Below, piece by piece: positions 35,936 to 43,162 of a stretch of DNA of 64,000 bases. The notes under the pieces were generated by a model that had not been told where the DNA came from, ran no database searches, and was given only the letters and a program-made list of their open reading frames with translations. The translations under genes and the position numbers were made by a program. Each line of letters starts with the position of its first letter. The first letter of the stretch is position 1. This DNA is from Natronorubrum bangense (GTDB taxonomy: Archaea > Halobacteriota > Halobacteria > Halobacteriales > Natrialbaceae), in NCBI RefSeq assembly GCF_004799645.1, contig NZ_CP031305.1:682001-746000 (forward strand), read 5' to 3'.

Positions 35936-36532
35936 ATGCGCCAGTTCGTACTCATCGCTCACGACGTGCCGACCGAACCCGAGTTTTCGCTCGACGACCT
36001 CGCCGGCGGGGCCGGCCGACTCGACGCACTCTGTCGGTCGATCACCGCCTCGTTTGTCACTTCGCATGGCATTCGGGAGGCCGTTCGTACCCACCTCGTC
36101 ATCCAGGACAAACTCACGATCACGTTCGACGGCAGCGAGCTGCGGCGGCTCAATCCCGACGAGCGCAGCACCGCCGCGCTCGTGCGCAAGGCCCTCGAGC
36201 ACCGCGAGGACGCGATCGGTGCGCTCCCCGCCGAGCCAAGCCCCGGCATCGAACTCTACCGCCGCGGCTTCGAGGCCACACTCGAGGCGATCGCTGACGA
36301 TGGAACCGTCGTCCAACTCCACGAGGATGGCGACGCCGTCGTCGAAACGGACGGCCTCGAGAACCCCATCTTCGTTCTCTCGGACCACCACGATTTCACC
36401 GCCGAAGAGGAACGGGTGCTCGAGGCAGCCGTCGACCAGCGGATTCGACTCGGCCCAGAGTTGTTACACGCCGATCAGGCGATCACAGTGGCCCATCACT
36501 ATCTGGATACAGAGGGCTACGAGCGATTTTGA
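35936..36532 (+). CDS. trmY: tRNA (pseudouridine(54)-N1)-methyltransferase TrmY
   Basis: TrmY is a SPOUT methyltransferase that forms N1-methylpseudouridine at tRNA position 54, in place of thymine. The 198-residue protein has MRQFVLIAHDVPTEPEF, SHGIREAVRTHLVIQ, LRRLNPDERSTAALVRKALE, and the SAM-binding trefoil knot region VFVLSDHHDF-like (IFVLSDHHDFTAEEE), ending in LHADQAITVAHHYLDTEGYE. These are family signatures across the full length. ATG 35936 gives the standard start. Its substrate base is made by Pus10, encoded at 32044-33423. Confidence 0.94.
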   Translation: MRQFVLIAHDVPTEPEFSLDDLAGGAGRLDALCRSITASFVTSHGIREAVRTHLVIQDKLTITFDGSELRRLNPDERSTAALVRKALEHREDAIGALPAEPSPGIELYRRGFEATLEAIADDGTVVQLHEDGDAVVETDGLENPIFVLSDHHDFTAEEERVLEAAVDQRIRLGPELLHADQAITVAHHYLDTEGYERF

Positions 36533-36580
36533 GCACTGTATAACCGCAAGCAAGCGCTCCGATTGGCGGGCCCGAAAGCG

Positions 36581-36587
36581 TTAAACA
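36581..36587 (+). promoter_or_regulatory. Likely TATA element of tRNA-Pro
   Basis: The sequence TTAAACA at about 31 bases upstream of the tRNA 5' end, in a GC-rich context and preceded by purines (CGAAAGCG), fits the BRE-TATA spacing of haloarchaeal tRNA genes. Inference from position. Confidence 0.5.
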
Positions 36588-36611
36588 AATCGGTGTCGTC
36601 ACTCCGACTGC

Positions 36612-36684
36612 GGGCCGGTGGGGTAGCTTGGTATCCTTCGGCCTTCGGGTGGCCGTAACCGCAGTTCGAATCTGCGCCGGCCCA
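36612..36684 (+). tRNA. tRNA-Pro, anticodon CGG
   Basis: A 73-base tRNA folds as a cloverleaf. The acceptor stem GGGCCGG pairs with CCGGCCC, with discriminator A at 36684. The anticodon stem CGGCC/GGCCG encloses the loop TTCGGGT, so the anticodon is CGG (reads CCG, proline). The T arm CGCAG-TTCGAAT-CTGCG is perfect. The D arm is GGG...TCC around TAGCTTGGTA. The CCA end is not encoded, and no intron is present. Confidence 0.9.
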
Positions 36685-36687
36685 CTG

Positions 36688-36739
36688 TTCCCGCACCACA
36701 GACTCGTCGCTGACGCTCCTCGGTTTGTGGTGCGGGGAA
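36688..36739. repeat. Long hairpin immediately after tRNA-Pro
   Basis: TTCCCGCACCACA (36688-36700) pairs with TGTGGTGCGGGGAA (36726-36739) across a 25-base loop. The stem is about 13 bp with one bulged G. Four bases after the tRNA, it could act in termination or 3' processing. Confidence 0.7.
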
Positions 36740-36745
36740 ATTGAC

Positions 36746-36825
36746 CCAAGCAGATTCGAGCAGGGAAGTCGCGGCGCTCGAGTGAAACGAGAGTGACTGT
36801 CTTCCCGTGTTCGAATCTGCGTTGG
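36746..36825. repeat. Inverted repeat containing T-arm-like sequence
   Basis: The left arm 36746-36768 (including GCAGATTCGAGC) pairs with the right arm 36801-36825 (including GTTCGAATCTGCG). The 13 bases GTTCGAATCTGCG at 36809-36821 are identical to tRNA-Pro bases 36664-36676. This suggests duplicated tRNA 3' pieces or an old attachment site. Confidence 0.65.
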
Positions 36826-37293
36826 CTGATCCCTCGAGTGTTTTGAAGAGATAGCGAACGAATACCGTCATCAGCAGTCGGTATCGATCTTTTTCAATCC
36901 CCATCGCGTATCGTGCCGCTGGGTGTCGGGGCAAACCGACTGGGGGCGATATGTCCCGGCCTACCGCACGGATCTGGATTTGACTGTAGAACCGCTGTTC
37001 GCTGTCTACACGGGGATAGAGATGATTAGACAGGTGGCAGGGGACGTGCCAGGTCGATGTCTGTCTCTCCCGAAAATAGTCCCTGATTCATGCGTTAGCT
37101 CTCGATCATCCGACTACACCCTGGTGGAAGCGAAAGGAGACAGTTCTGGCGCGTCGCAAAGCGGCAGCACAAAAATTGCAGCGCCCTTCCCCCGCCTCCG
37201 CACAAAATCTCCAGTTAAAGTACATGAAACGGAGGGTGTTTCAGAGATGGATTGTCGCCATGTTTTTTATCAAATCGTCTCTGATCGATTAGC
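36826..37293. other. Gene-poor 468 bp stretch
   Basis: This stretch follows the tRNA-linked repeats. Open frames here (for example a 137-codon one at 36923) have no haloarchaeal composition or motif, and I support none of them. The region is lower in GC than its surroundings, which may mark a decayed insertion. Confidence 0.45.
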
Positions 37294-37434
37294 ATGGACT
37301 CTGAAACGCTCGTGTATTTCATGTCTATCGGACTAATATTACTCGTTATTTGTACAGCTGTGGTCTTGGCGGTAGCGTACGGGGCGATAGATGTGCTTAC
37401 CGACTACTACGGTTGGTTGTTGCTTGGTTTCTAA
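37294..37434 (+). CDS. Small single-pass membrane protein, 46 aa
   Basis: An ATG at 37294 and TAA at 37432-37434 encode 46 residues: a short acidic start (MDSETLVYF), one long hydrophobic helix (MSIGLILLVICTAVVLAVAY), then GAIDVLTDYYGWLLLGF. The single cysteine sits in the helix. The conserved-looking aromatic end (DYYGWLLLGF) is more structured than chance sequence. No function is known. It lies in an otherwise gene-poor region between tRNA-Pro and the TFB gene, so it may be easily missed. Confidence 0.5.
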   Translation: MDSETLVYFMSIGLILLVICTAVVLAVAYGAIDVLTDYYGWLLLGF

Positions 37435-37641
37435 TTCTTGGACCGGCGATCTTGGATCGACCCCAGAGATTGCATGTCGACGGAATCCGTTTCCCGAATC
37501 TGTACACGAGGTCGGGAACATCGTGTGTCTGATTCGAGTCCTCACTCACTCGAGCGAGTCACTCACTGCCCGCTGATACCACGCTAAAAAACCGTGAACA
37601 GTACCGACAACGACGAGTCACACGCAACCGCACTCGAATCC

Positions 37642-38607
37642 CTAGCTATAGATCCCCATCGCGTCAATCTGCTCCTGATACCGGTTTCGGATGGTGACCT
37701 CGGTCACCTGTGCGACGTCGGCGACCTCGCGCTGAGTCTTTTTTTCGTTACACAGCAGCGCGCTTGCATAGATCGCCGCGGCGGCGTAGCCGGTTGGCGA
37801 CTTGCCCGAGAGCATCCCTTGCTCGGCGGTGGTGTCGATGATCTCGTTGGCCTTCGCCTGGACCTCTTCGGAGAGATCGAGTTCCGAACAGAACCGAGGG
37901 ACGTACTTCTTCGGATCCACGGGCTCCATCTCGAGGCTGAGTTCCTGAGAAATATATCGATACGTGCGGCCGATCTCCATGCGTTCGACGCGTGAGACGG
38001 CTGCGACTTCATCCAGCGAGCGCGGAATGCCCTCCATCCGACAGGCGGCATACAGCGTGCTCGTGGCGACACCCTCGATCGAGCGACCCCGAATGAGGTC
38101 CTCGCTGAGCGCGCGCCGGTAGAGAACACTGGCGACCTCCCGCACCGAGCGCGGGACACCCAGCGCGGAAGCCATCCGGTCGGTCTCGGAGAGGGCAAAC
38201 TGGAGGTTTCGCTCGCCAGCGTCTTTCGTTCGGATGCGCTCTTGCCATTTGCGCAGCCGGTTCATCTGGGTTCGTTTGTCTGAGGAGAGCGATCGACCGT
38301 AGGCGTCTTTGTTTTTCCAGTCGATCGTGGTCGTCAACCCCTTGTCGTGCATCGTCTGAGTCGTCGGCGCGCCCACGCGGGACTTGCTATCCCGTTCGGA
38401 GTGGTTGAACGCCCGCCACTCCGGGCCGCGGTCGATGGTCTCTTCCTCGAGGATCAACCCGCAGTCTTCACAGCTGATTTCGCTTTCGTCCGAACTTCGA
38501 ATGAGCGAACTCGAGTCGCATTCAGGACAGGTTCGAACGCCCTCTTGCTCAGTTGTTTCGTGCTCTGTCTGATCCTCACGCGCTTTCTGGCGAGTCGGGC
38601 GTTTCAT
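37642..38607 (-). CDS. tfb: Transcription initiation factor TFB (TFIIB homolog)
   Basis: TFB bridges TBP-TATA complexes to RNA polymerase. The 321-residue protein has an N-terminal zinc ribbon with CPEC and CEDCG pairs at about residues 27-50. The B-finger/linker reads RGPEWRAFNHSERDSKSRVGAPTT. Two cyclin-fold repeats follow: RRALSEDLIRGRSIEGVATS and GKSPTGYAAAAIYASALL, the latter with recognition helix region QREVADVAQVTEVTIRNRY. It is complete. Haloarchaea carry several TFBs giving alternative promoter programs; which one this is cannot be told from the window. Confidence 0.96.
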   Translation of the reverse strand: MKRPTRQKAREDQTEHETTEQEGVRTCPECDSSSLIRSSDESEISCEDCGLILEEETIDRGPEWRAFNHSERDSKSRVGAPTTQTMHDKGLTTTIDWKNKDAYGRSLSSDKRTQMNRLRKWQERIRTKDAGERNLQFALSETDRMASALGVPRSVREVASVLYRRALSEDLIRGRSIEGVATSTLYAACRMEGIPRSLDEVAAVSRVERMEIGRTYRYISQELSLEMEPVDPKKYVPRFCSELDLSEEVQAKANEIIDTTAEQGMLSGKSPTGYAAAAIYASALLCNEKKTQREVADVAQVTEVTIRNRYQEQIDAMGIYS

Positions 38608-39066
38608 CGGTCATGTAGAGAGAATCGCCGGAGAGGGTTAAACACTGTGAGCGATCCCAGCCGACCGGATTCGGTTTAGATCCCCACTCCCACACCTAGC
38701 CGACAGCGCTTCAGACCCGTGGAGACGGCGGATGAACGAAATCTCAGAAGCCGTTTTTGACCGATTTTCGAGGATCTGAAGGCCAGATTCAGTGACTATC
38801 ATGACGCACTGAATGAGTGCATCCGCATCCGAACAGCATATCCGATTCGCTCCTCGAAACTGATGGTCATCTATAGTAGCCACTGAACGTCACTGCACAC
38901 CGCATCGCACGATGGCTGTGCGATGCGTGTGGAAATCGGTTCAGCTGTTACTATAGCGGGTTGTCGTCGACGTGGGCAGATCGGGCTGGTTCACGGCAAA
39001 CGAATGGCTTTCGACCATGCGAGTGTCGGCTCCCGGTTTATTGATCTCGAGGAGGACATCAGAGGT
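38608..39066. other. 459 bp gap between tfb and the acidic lipoprotein gene
   Basis: It holds the tfb promoter side (38608-38650), a run without credible genes, and the 84 bp palindromic element at 38872-38955. Nothing else is supported. The lipoprotein promoter should lie within 38957-39066. Confidence 0.5.
38872..38955. repeat. 84 bp imperfect palindromic intergenic element, copy B
   Basis: It has the same length, termini (TATAGTA / TACTATA) and orientation as the element at 35400-35483. The outer C and G at 38871 and 38956 extend the pairing by one base. The inner stem GCATCGCAC...GTGCGATGC is better paired than in copy A. Differences between copies partly preserve pairing, which suggests that structure rather than sequence is conserved. 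Confidence 0.8.
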
Positions 39067-39294
39067 ATGGGACAAACACGTCAGACACGACGGCGACTGC
39101 TCCAGATGACGGGTGCCATGGCGTCGATGGCCGTTCTCGCGGGTTGTGGTGATCCGGACGAAGAAGAGGAGGAAGAGCCGGACGAGGAAGAGCCGGACGA
39201 GGAAGAGCCGGACGAGGAAGAGCCGGACGAGGAAGAGCCAGATGAGGAAGAGCCGGATGAGGAAGAGGAACCGGACGACGAGGAGGAGACGTAG
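39067..39294 (+). CDS. Short Tat lipoprotein with a Glu-Glu-Pro-Asp-Glu repeat tail
   Basis: The 75-residue product has a twin-arginine signal (TRRRLLQMTGAMASMAVLAG) with lipobox AGC. After the cysteine, almost the whole mature part consists of E/D/P repeats (DEEEP units, 15 bp each, about seven copies at 39168-39270). It would sit on the outer face as a lipid-anchored, extended polyanion. It has no enzyme motif. It could be a surface charge or spacer element, or a fragment of a once longer protein. ATG 39067 is fixed by the Tat motif. Confidence 0.7.
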   Translation: MGQTRQTRRRLLQMTGAMASMAVLAGCGDPDEEEEEEPDEEEPDEEEPDEEEPDEEEPDEEEPDEEEEPDDEEET

Positions 39295-39372
39295 AGCGAT
39301 ATCGAAGACGACGAAATGGCAAAGATGGGGAGGGGACGGGAGACGCGAGCCTCGGCTGATGGAGTAAGGCTG

Positions 39373-39406
39373 GACCGCTGGGAAGTGAGCTGAGACACCA
39401 GCGGTC
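39373..39406. other. 9 bp perfect stem hairpin in intergenic space
   Basis: GACCGCTGG (39373-39381) pairs exactly with CCAGCGGTC (39398-39406) across a 16-base loop, about 80 bases after the acidic lipoprotein gene. It may act as a terminator or processing hairpin; no U-tract follows. Confidence 0.45.
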
Positions 39407-39554
39407 ACGAGCCAGATCATCGGGCTGTCAGCACTGTACGATCGAATCCGTCCTCGAGGCGGAGCCGCTGGCCCCATCACTCCGTTTGATTATCGCTTTT
39501 CGGTCGTAGTCCTCGAGCGCAACCGTTACTGGCCCCTGGTCCCTTTGGCGACCA

Positions 39555-40286
39555 ATGACCGAGGGACTGGACGCTGCGGTCGAGGAGATGGGCGACGTGT
39601 CCGAACGGCGTGATGAACTGGCAGCTCGCGTCCGAACACACGCTGGGAAAATCGCACGAGAGCTTGCCGTCTTTGAGGGTGGCGACTACGGACAGGCGGA
39701 GTTTGAGACCGACAGCGGCACCTGGACGCTCAAATACGAGGCTGGCGACGTCCAGTATCTTCGATACGATCCCACCTCCGGTTCGGAAACGTACGTTGTC
39801 TCGAGCAAGCAGCCGCCAGATCCCGACGCCCTCGAGACGGCGATGGCGGACTACGCGGCGTTCGTCACGGCCTACAACGAGTACGCCCAGTCCGTCGAGG
39901 GCTTACTCGAGAATGTTCCGGACGAGTTCCCCGCCGTCGAGTCGACGGCAGAACTGGTCGCCGAGCGAGATCGGATCGTCGAACGGATTCGTGACGTCGG
40001 CAACGCGATGGCGAGTGAACTGTACCGGTATGAGGGGGAGTATGGGACCTACGCGACGACAGTCTCGGGAACCCGCTGGGAGCTCAAGTGGGATGGAGAC
40101 GTCGCCGCCTATCTGCGAGTTGGTGGTTCGGATGGAACCTATCTTCTCTCACAGTACGGGCCGCCGTCGGCGACCGAGGTACGTCGACTCGCTGGCGATG
40201 TGGAGGCGTTCGTCGAAACGTTCAATGAGCACGTCGACGACCTCGAGGCCGACCTCTCACGGGTCTCTTTCGACGGAAATACATAA
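39555..40286 (+). CDS. Internally duplicated acidic protein, 243 aa
   Basis: The protein contains two tandem copies of a domain of about 105 residues. Copy 1 (about 18-122) has RTHAGKIARELAVFEGGDYG, TWTLKYEAGDVQYLRYD and ETAMADYAAFVTAYNEYAQS. Copy 2 (about 137-238) has DVGNAMASELYRYEGEYGTY, RWELKWDGDVAAYLRVGGSD and LAGDVEAFVETFNEHVDD. Each is helix, beta-sheet, helix. No signal peptide, metal site or known enzyme motif is seen. The function is unknown. The duplication is old, as the copies share perhaps a third of their residues. The gene is monocistronic. Confidence 0.75.
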   Translation: MTEGLDAAVEEMGDVSERRDELAARVRTHAGKIARELAVFEGGDYGQAEFETDSGTWTLKYEAGDVQYLRYDPTSGSETYVVSSKQPPDPDALETAMADYAAFVTAYNEYAQSVEGLLENVPDEFPAVESTAELVAERDRIVERIRDVGNAMASELYRYEGEYGTYATTVSGTRWELKWDGDVAAYLRVGGSDGTYLLSQYGPPSATEVRRLAGDVEAFVETFNEHVDDLEADLSRVSFDGNT

Positions 40287-40440
40287 ACACCTCGATGTTC
40301 GGTGATACTACTCGGCTGTAGGATCGCGTTACGATCCGTTATGGACGTTCTACAGCGAGAGGGAGCGAGTAAACGAGAGGACAATCAGGGCAACTGACTG
40401 AGCCGTTTTTCGGTGTTTGGCACCCCGTTCGATTCGTAGC

Positions 40441-41961
40441 ATGACGCTATCACGACGCTCGACAATCAAGGCGATCGGTGTTATCGGTGCGGGAACAACG
40501 CTCACTGGGACGGCACTGGCCGTCAGCGAGCACGAGGACGACGAACGCGATCCTGAGGAGATGCCCGAGGATGAAGACACTGGTGCGCTTCGCGTCGGCC
40601 ACTTCTCACCGGACGCGCCGAACGTCGACGTGCTGATCGATGGCGAACAGATCCTCGAAGACGTTGCATACGACGAACTCTCGCCGTATCTCGAAGTCGC
40701 TCCCGGGACGTACACGGTAACGATTACCGCGACTGGCGATCCGGAGGCAGTCGTCTACGAGGAATCAGTCACCATCGATGCCGAGTATTACACGGCCGCT
40801 GCAATCGGCGAACTCGAGGCCGACGATGAAAACGACCTCGAGGAGCCGATCGAGAACGACGAGCCGAACGAGTACGAGAATAGCGGAGAGTATGACGATG
40901 ACAGCGAGTCAAACGGGTACGACGACTGCGGACACGACGACAACGGCCGCGGACACGACGACAACGGCCGCGGACACGACGACAACGGCCGCGGACACGA
41001 CGACAACGGCCGCGGACACGACGACAACGGCCGCGGACACGACAACGGCCACAGGCACGACGATGAAGACGAGATCAGCGACGAACCCGAGCCGGAGCCG
41101 ACAGACGAACCCGACGAGGTAGACGAGGACCTCGAAACGGGGACGTTCGACGTTTTGTTGCTCGTCGATGCCGGACCAGAAGACATCGAGGAAGGGATGT
41201 CACAGGTTCGAGTCGTTCACGCGTCGCCTGATGCGCCCGCTGTCGACGTGCTCAACGCAGCGGACGGCATGCCGTTCTTCGAGGACGTCTCCTTCAGCGA
41301 GTCGTCGGAGTACGCACCACTCGATCCGGGTTCATACACCGTCGACATCGTCCCGGCCGCAGAAGACGACCTCGAGGATGACGAGCCCGTCACCGACGAT
41401 GCGGAAGACGACTTCGACGACGTTGAGGACGATGTGGAAGACGACTTCGACGACGTTGAGGACGACGTGGAAGACGACTTCGACGACGTTGAGGACGACT
41501 ACGACAACGAGGAAGACGATGCACAGCCAGAGCCGGTCGCCTCAGCCGACCTCGAACTCGAGGAGAACACAGCGTACACGGCGTACGCGATTGGCTACCT
41601 CGAGGAGACCGACGCTGCTGAAGAGGACGACCCTGTGACTGCAGCCGAGGACGAGCCTGCTGATGCGATGGACGATGCCGACGAACCTGCTGACGGAATG
41701 GACGAAGACGAGCCCGTCGACGAAATGGACGAGGACGAGCGTCCGTTCACCGTCCGCGTCGCTGTTGACGGACCGATGGCCGATGAAGAGGAGGAGCCAG
41801 AAGAGCCAGTTGAAGACGACGTGATGGATGAGGACGACGAACTCGAGGATGAGGTCGAAGAAGCACCCGTGCCGGACGAAACGGAGCCAGAAGACGATAC
41901 AGAGGAGTACGAAGACGATGCCAACTACGGTGCAGAGGAACCGGTCACGGCTGACGACTAA
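40441..41961 (+). CDS. Secreted DUF4397 protein with charged tandem repeats
   Basis: From ATG 40441 (MTLSRRSTIKAIGVIGAGTT) the 506-residue product has a Tat signal without lipobox, so it should be secreted. Two DUF4397 domains are visible: ALRVGHFSPDAPNVDVLIDG (about residue 49) and SQVRVVHASPDAPAVDVLNA (about 254). Each is a beta-sandwich often found in anchored surface proteins. Between and after them are low-complexity stretches: five HDDNGRG units (21 bp repeats at about 40930-41040), three EDDFDDVEDDV units (33 bp repeats near 41405-41500), and D/E/A-rich runs. It has no membrane anchor at the C-terminus. Its role is unknown; surface adhesion or cation binding is possible. Confidence 0.8.
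   Translation: MTLSRRSTIKAIGVIGAGTTLTGTALAVSEHEDDERDPEEMPEDEDTGALRVGHFSPDAPNVDVLIDGEQILEDVAYDELSPYLEVAPGTYTVTITATGDPEAVVYEESVTIDAEYYTAAAIGELEADDENDLEEPIENDEPNEYENSGEYDDDSESNGYDDCGHDDNGRGHDDNGRGHDDNGRGHDDNGRGHDDNGRGHDNGHRHDDEDEISDEPEPEPTDEPDEVDEDLETGTFDVLLLVDAGPEDIEEGMSQVRVVHASPDAPAVDVLNAADGMPFFEDVSFSESSEYAPLDPGSYTVDIVPAAEDDLEDDEPVTDDAEDDFDDVEDDVEDDFDDVEDDVEDDFDDVEDDYDNEEDDAQPEPVASADLELEENTAYTAYAIGYLEETDAAEEDDPVTAAEDEPADAMDDADEPADGMDEDEPVDEMDEDERPFTVRVAVDGPMADEEEEPEEPVEDDVMDEDDELEDEVEEAPVPDETEPEDDTEEYEDDANYGAEEPVTADD
40930..41040 (+). repeat. 21 bp tandem repeats encoding HDDNGRG
   Basis: The unit ACACGACGACAACGGCCGCGG recurs five times in a row, in frame, inside the DUF4397 gene, followed by a degenerate copy. 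The near-perfect nucleotide identity points to recent slippage. Confidence 0.85.
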
Positions 41962-42047
41962 GCACGGAGATCCACGCAGACGATCGATCTCACTCGAGCA
42001 GCTTTTTTACAGTCCGACAGCCGAGCGTTGAGAACGGTCAGGAGTGT

Positions 42048-42323
42048 CTACACGTCGACGTACTGATCGACCCACTCCTGACGGCGCTGGAGTACACGTC
42101 TGCCTTTCGGCGTCAACGCGTAATAGTTCGTCCGCCGATCGAGCTGTCCTTTTTCAACAAGTTCCTTCTCGACGAGCGTGTCGAGATTGGGATACAGCCG
42201 GCCATGGGTGACCGGCTGGTCGATATAGCTGTTGATATCGTCAAGGATCTCCTGTCCTGACGGACGGTCTTTTCCTGCAATCACGTACACCAAATCGCGT
42301 TGGAACCCAGTTAGCTGATCCAT
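42048..42323 (-). CDS. PadR-family transcriptional regulator
   Basis: The 91-residue protein is a winged helix of the PadR type: MDQLTGFQRDLVYVIAGKDR, PSGQEILDDINSYI, THGRLYPNLDTLVEKELVEK and the wing RTNYYALTPKGRRVLQRR. It lacks the long C-terminal dimer helix of larger PadR proteins, as do many haloarchaeal forms. Its targets are unknown. It is flanked by the secreted DUF4397 gene (convergent) and a divergent Nudix gene 180 bases away, so either the Nudix gene or itself could be its target. Confidence 0.9.
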   Translation of the reverse strand: MDQLTGFQRDLVYVIAGKDRPSGQEILDDINSYIDQPVTHGRLYPNLDTLVEKELVEKGQLDRRTNYYALTPKGRRVLQRRQEWVDQYVDV

Positions 42324-42503
42324 GGATCACCCTCTGAGTGACGACGTTCACCGATCTGTGGTTTTGTTATAGAGCAGGTACGAGCGGCCATCGTTCAGAA
42401 CGGGCCACATATCCTCTCGAACTGAACCCACCCACCATCGAGTCCGCGTCGGACTCTCGATCGTGACACGGTGCTTTTGACGGCTACTCCCGTACGGGCC
42501 GGT

Positions 42504-43070
42504 ATGCCCACCCCAGATCCGCTCGCCTGGAAGACCCTGGATCAGCAGGTAGCCTACTCCTGTCCAGGCTTCGATATCGTTAACGAGTCCGTTCAGTTGC
42601 CCGATGGTACCGAAACCGAGTACGACTATCTCTCCGAACCCGCAAGCGTCTGCATCCTCCCGTTCACTCCCGACGGCGACGTCGTCTGCATCGAAGAATG
42701 GCGCCAGGCCGTCTCCCGCGTGAACCGTGGGCTTCCCGTCGGTGGCACCGAACCCAACGACGACGACCTCGAGGCAGCCGCCCGTCGTGAACTCGCTGAA
42801 GAGACCGGTCACGAAGCAGATCGCCTCGAGCCACTGGTGACCGTCGAGCCGGCAAACGGCATCACCGACGCTGTATTACACATCTTCGTCGCCGAGGGCT
42901 GTCGACCGACGGCCGAACAACAGCTCGATCACAACGAAAGTATTCGGGTGACACAGCTCGCGTTCGAGGAGCTACTTGAGGCCGTCCGCAGTGGTAACCT
43001 TCGTGACGGACGGGCCGTCCTCGCTGTGTCGTACTATCACCTGTTCGAAAACAACGAGCAGGACCTGTAG
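42504..43070 (+). CDS. Nudix hydrolase (ADP-ribose pyrophosphatase-like)
   Basis: The 188-residue protein has the ADPRase-type framework: YDYLSEPASVCILPFTPDGD, EWRQAVSRVNRGLPVGGTEP, then a Nudix helix DLEAAARRELAEETGHEAD. The REL-EET-G core is intact, but the first Glu of the box reads Asp. Such enzymes cut ADP-ribose or similar nucleoside diphosphate linkages, cleaning up toxic intermediates. ATG 42504 (MPTPDPLAWKTLDQQ) matches the family better than 42471. It is divergent to the PadR gene. Confidence 0.88.
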   Translation: MPTPDPLAWKTLDQQVAYSCPGFDIVNESVQLPDGTETEYDYLSEPASVCILPFTPDGDVVCIEEWRQAVSRVNRGLPVGGTEPNDDDLEAAARRELAEETGHEADRLEPLVTVEPANGITDAVLHIFVAEGCRPTAEQQLDHNESIRVTQLAFEELLEAVRSGNLRDGRAVLAVSYYHLFENNEQDL

Positions 43071-43162
43071 TCGACGGTCGCCCGACGGATATCGGTCGGC
43101 AAAAATCGATCACGGGTGGCGACCTCGCCCAACGAACCACGTCGCCAGTAGTGTTCGTTCGA

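Noticed and set aside
36612..36684. Intron-containing tRNA
   Set aside because: The anticodon arm closes directly with a 7-base loop, so no intron is present.
36923..37336. 137-codon forward ORF after tRNA-Pro
   Set aside because: No family character and unlike the acidic composition of its neighbours.
40930..41040. Possible CRISPR-like array
   Set aside because: The units are head-to-tail with no spacers and keep the reading frame of a secreted protein.
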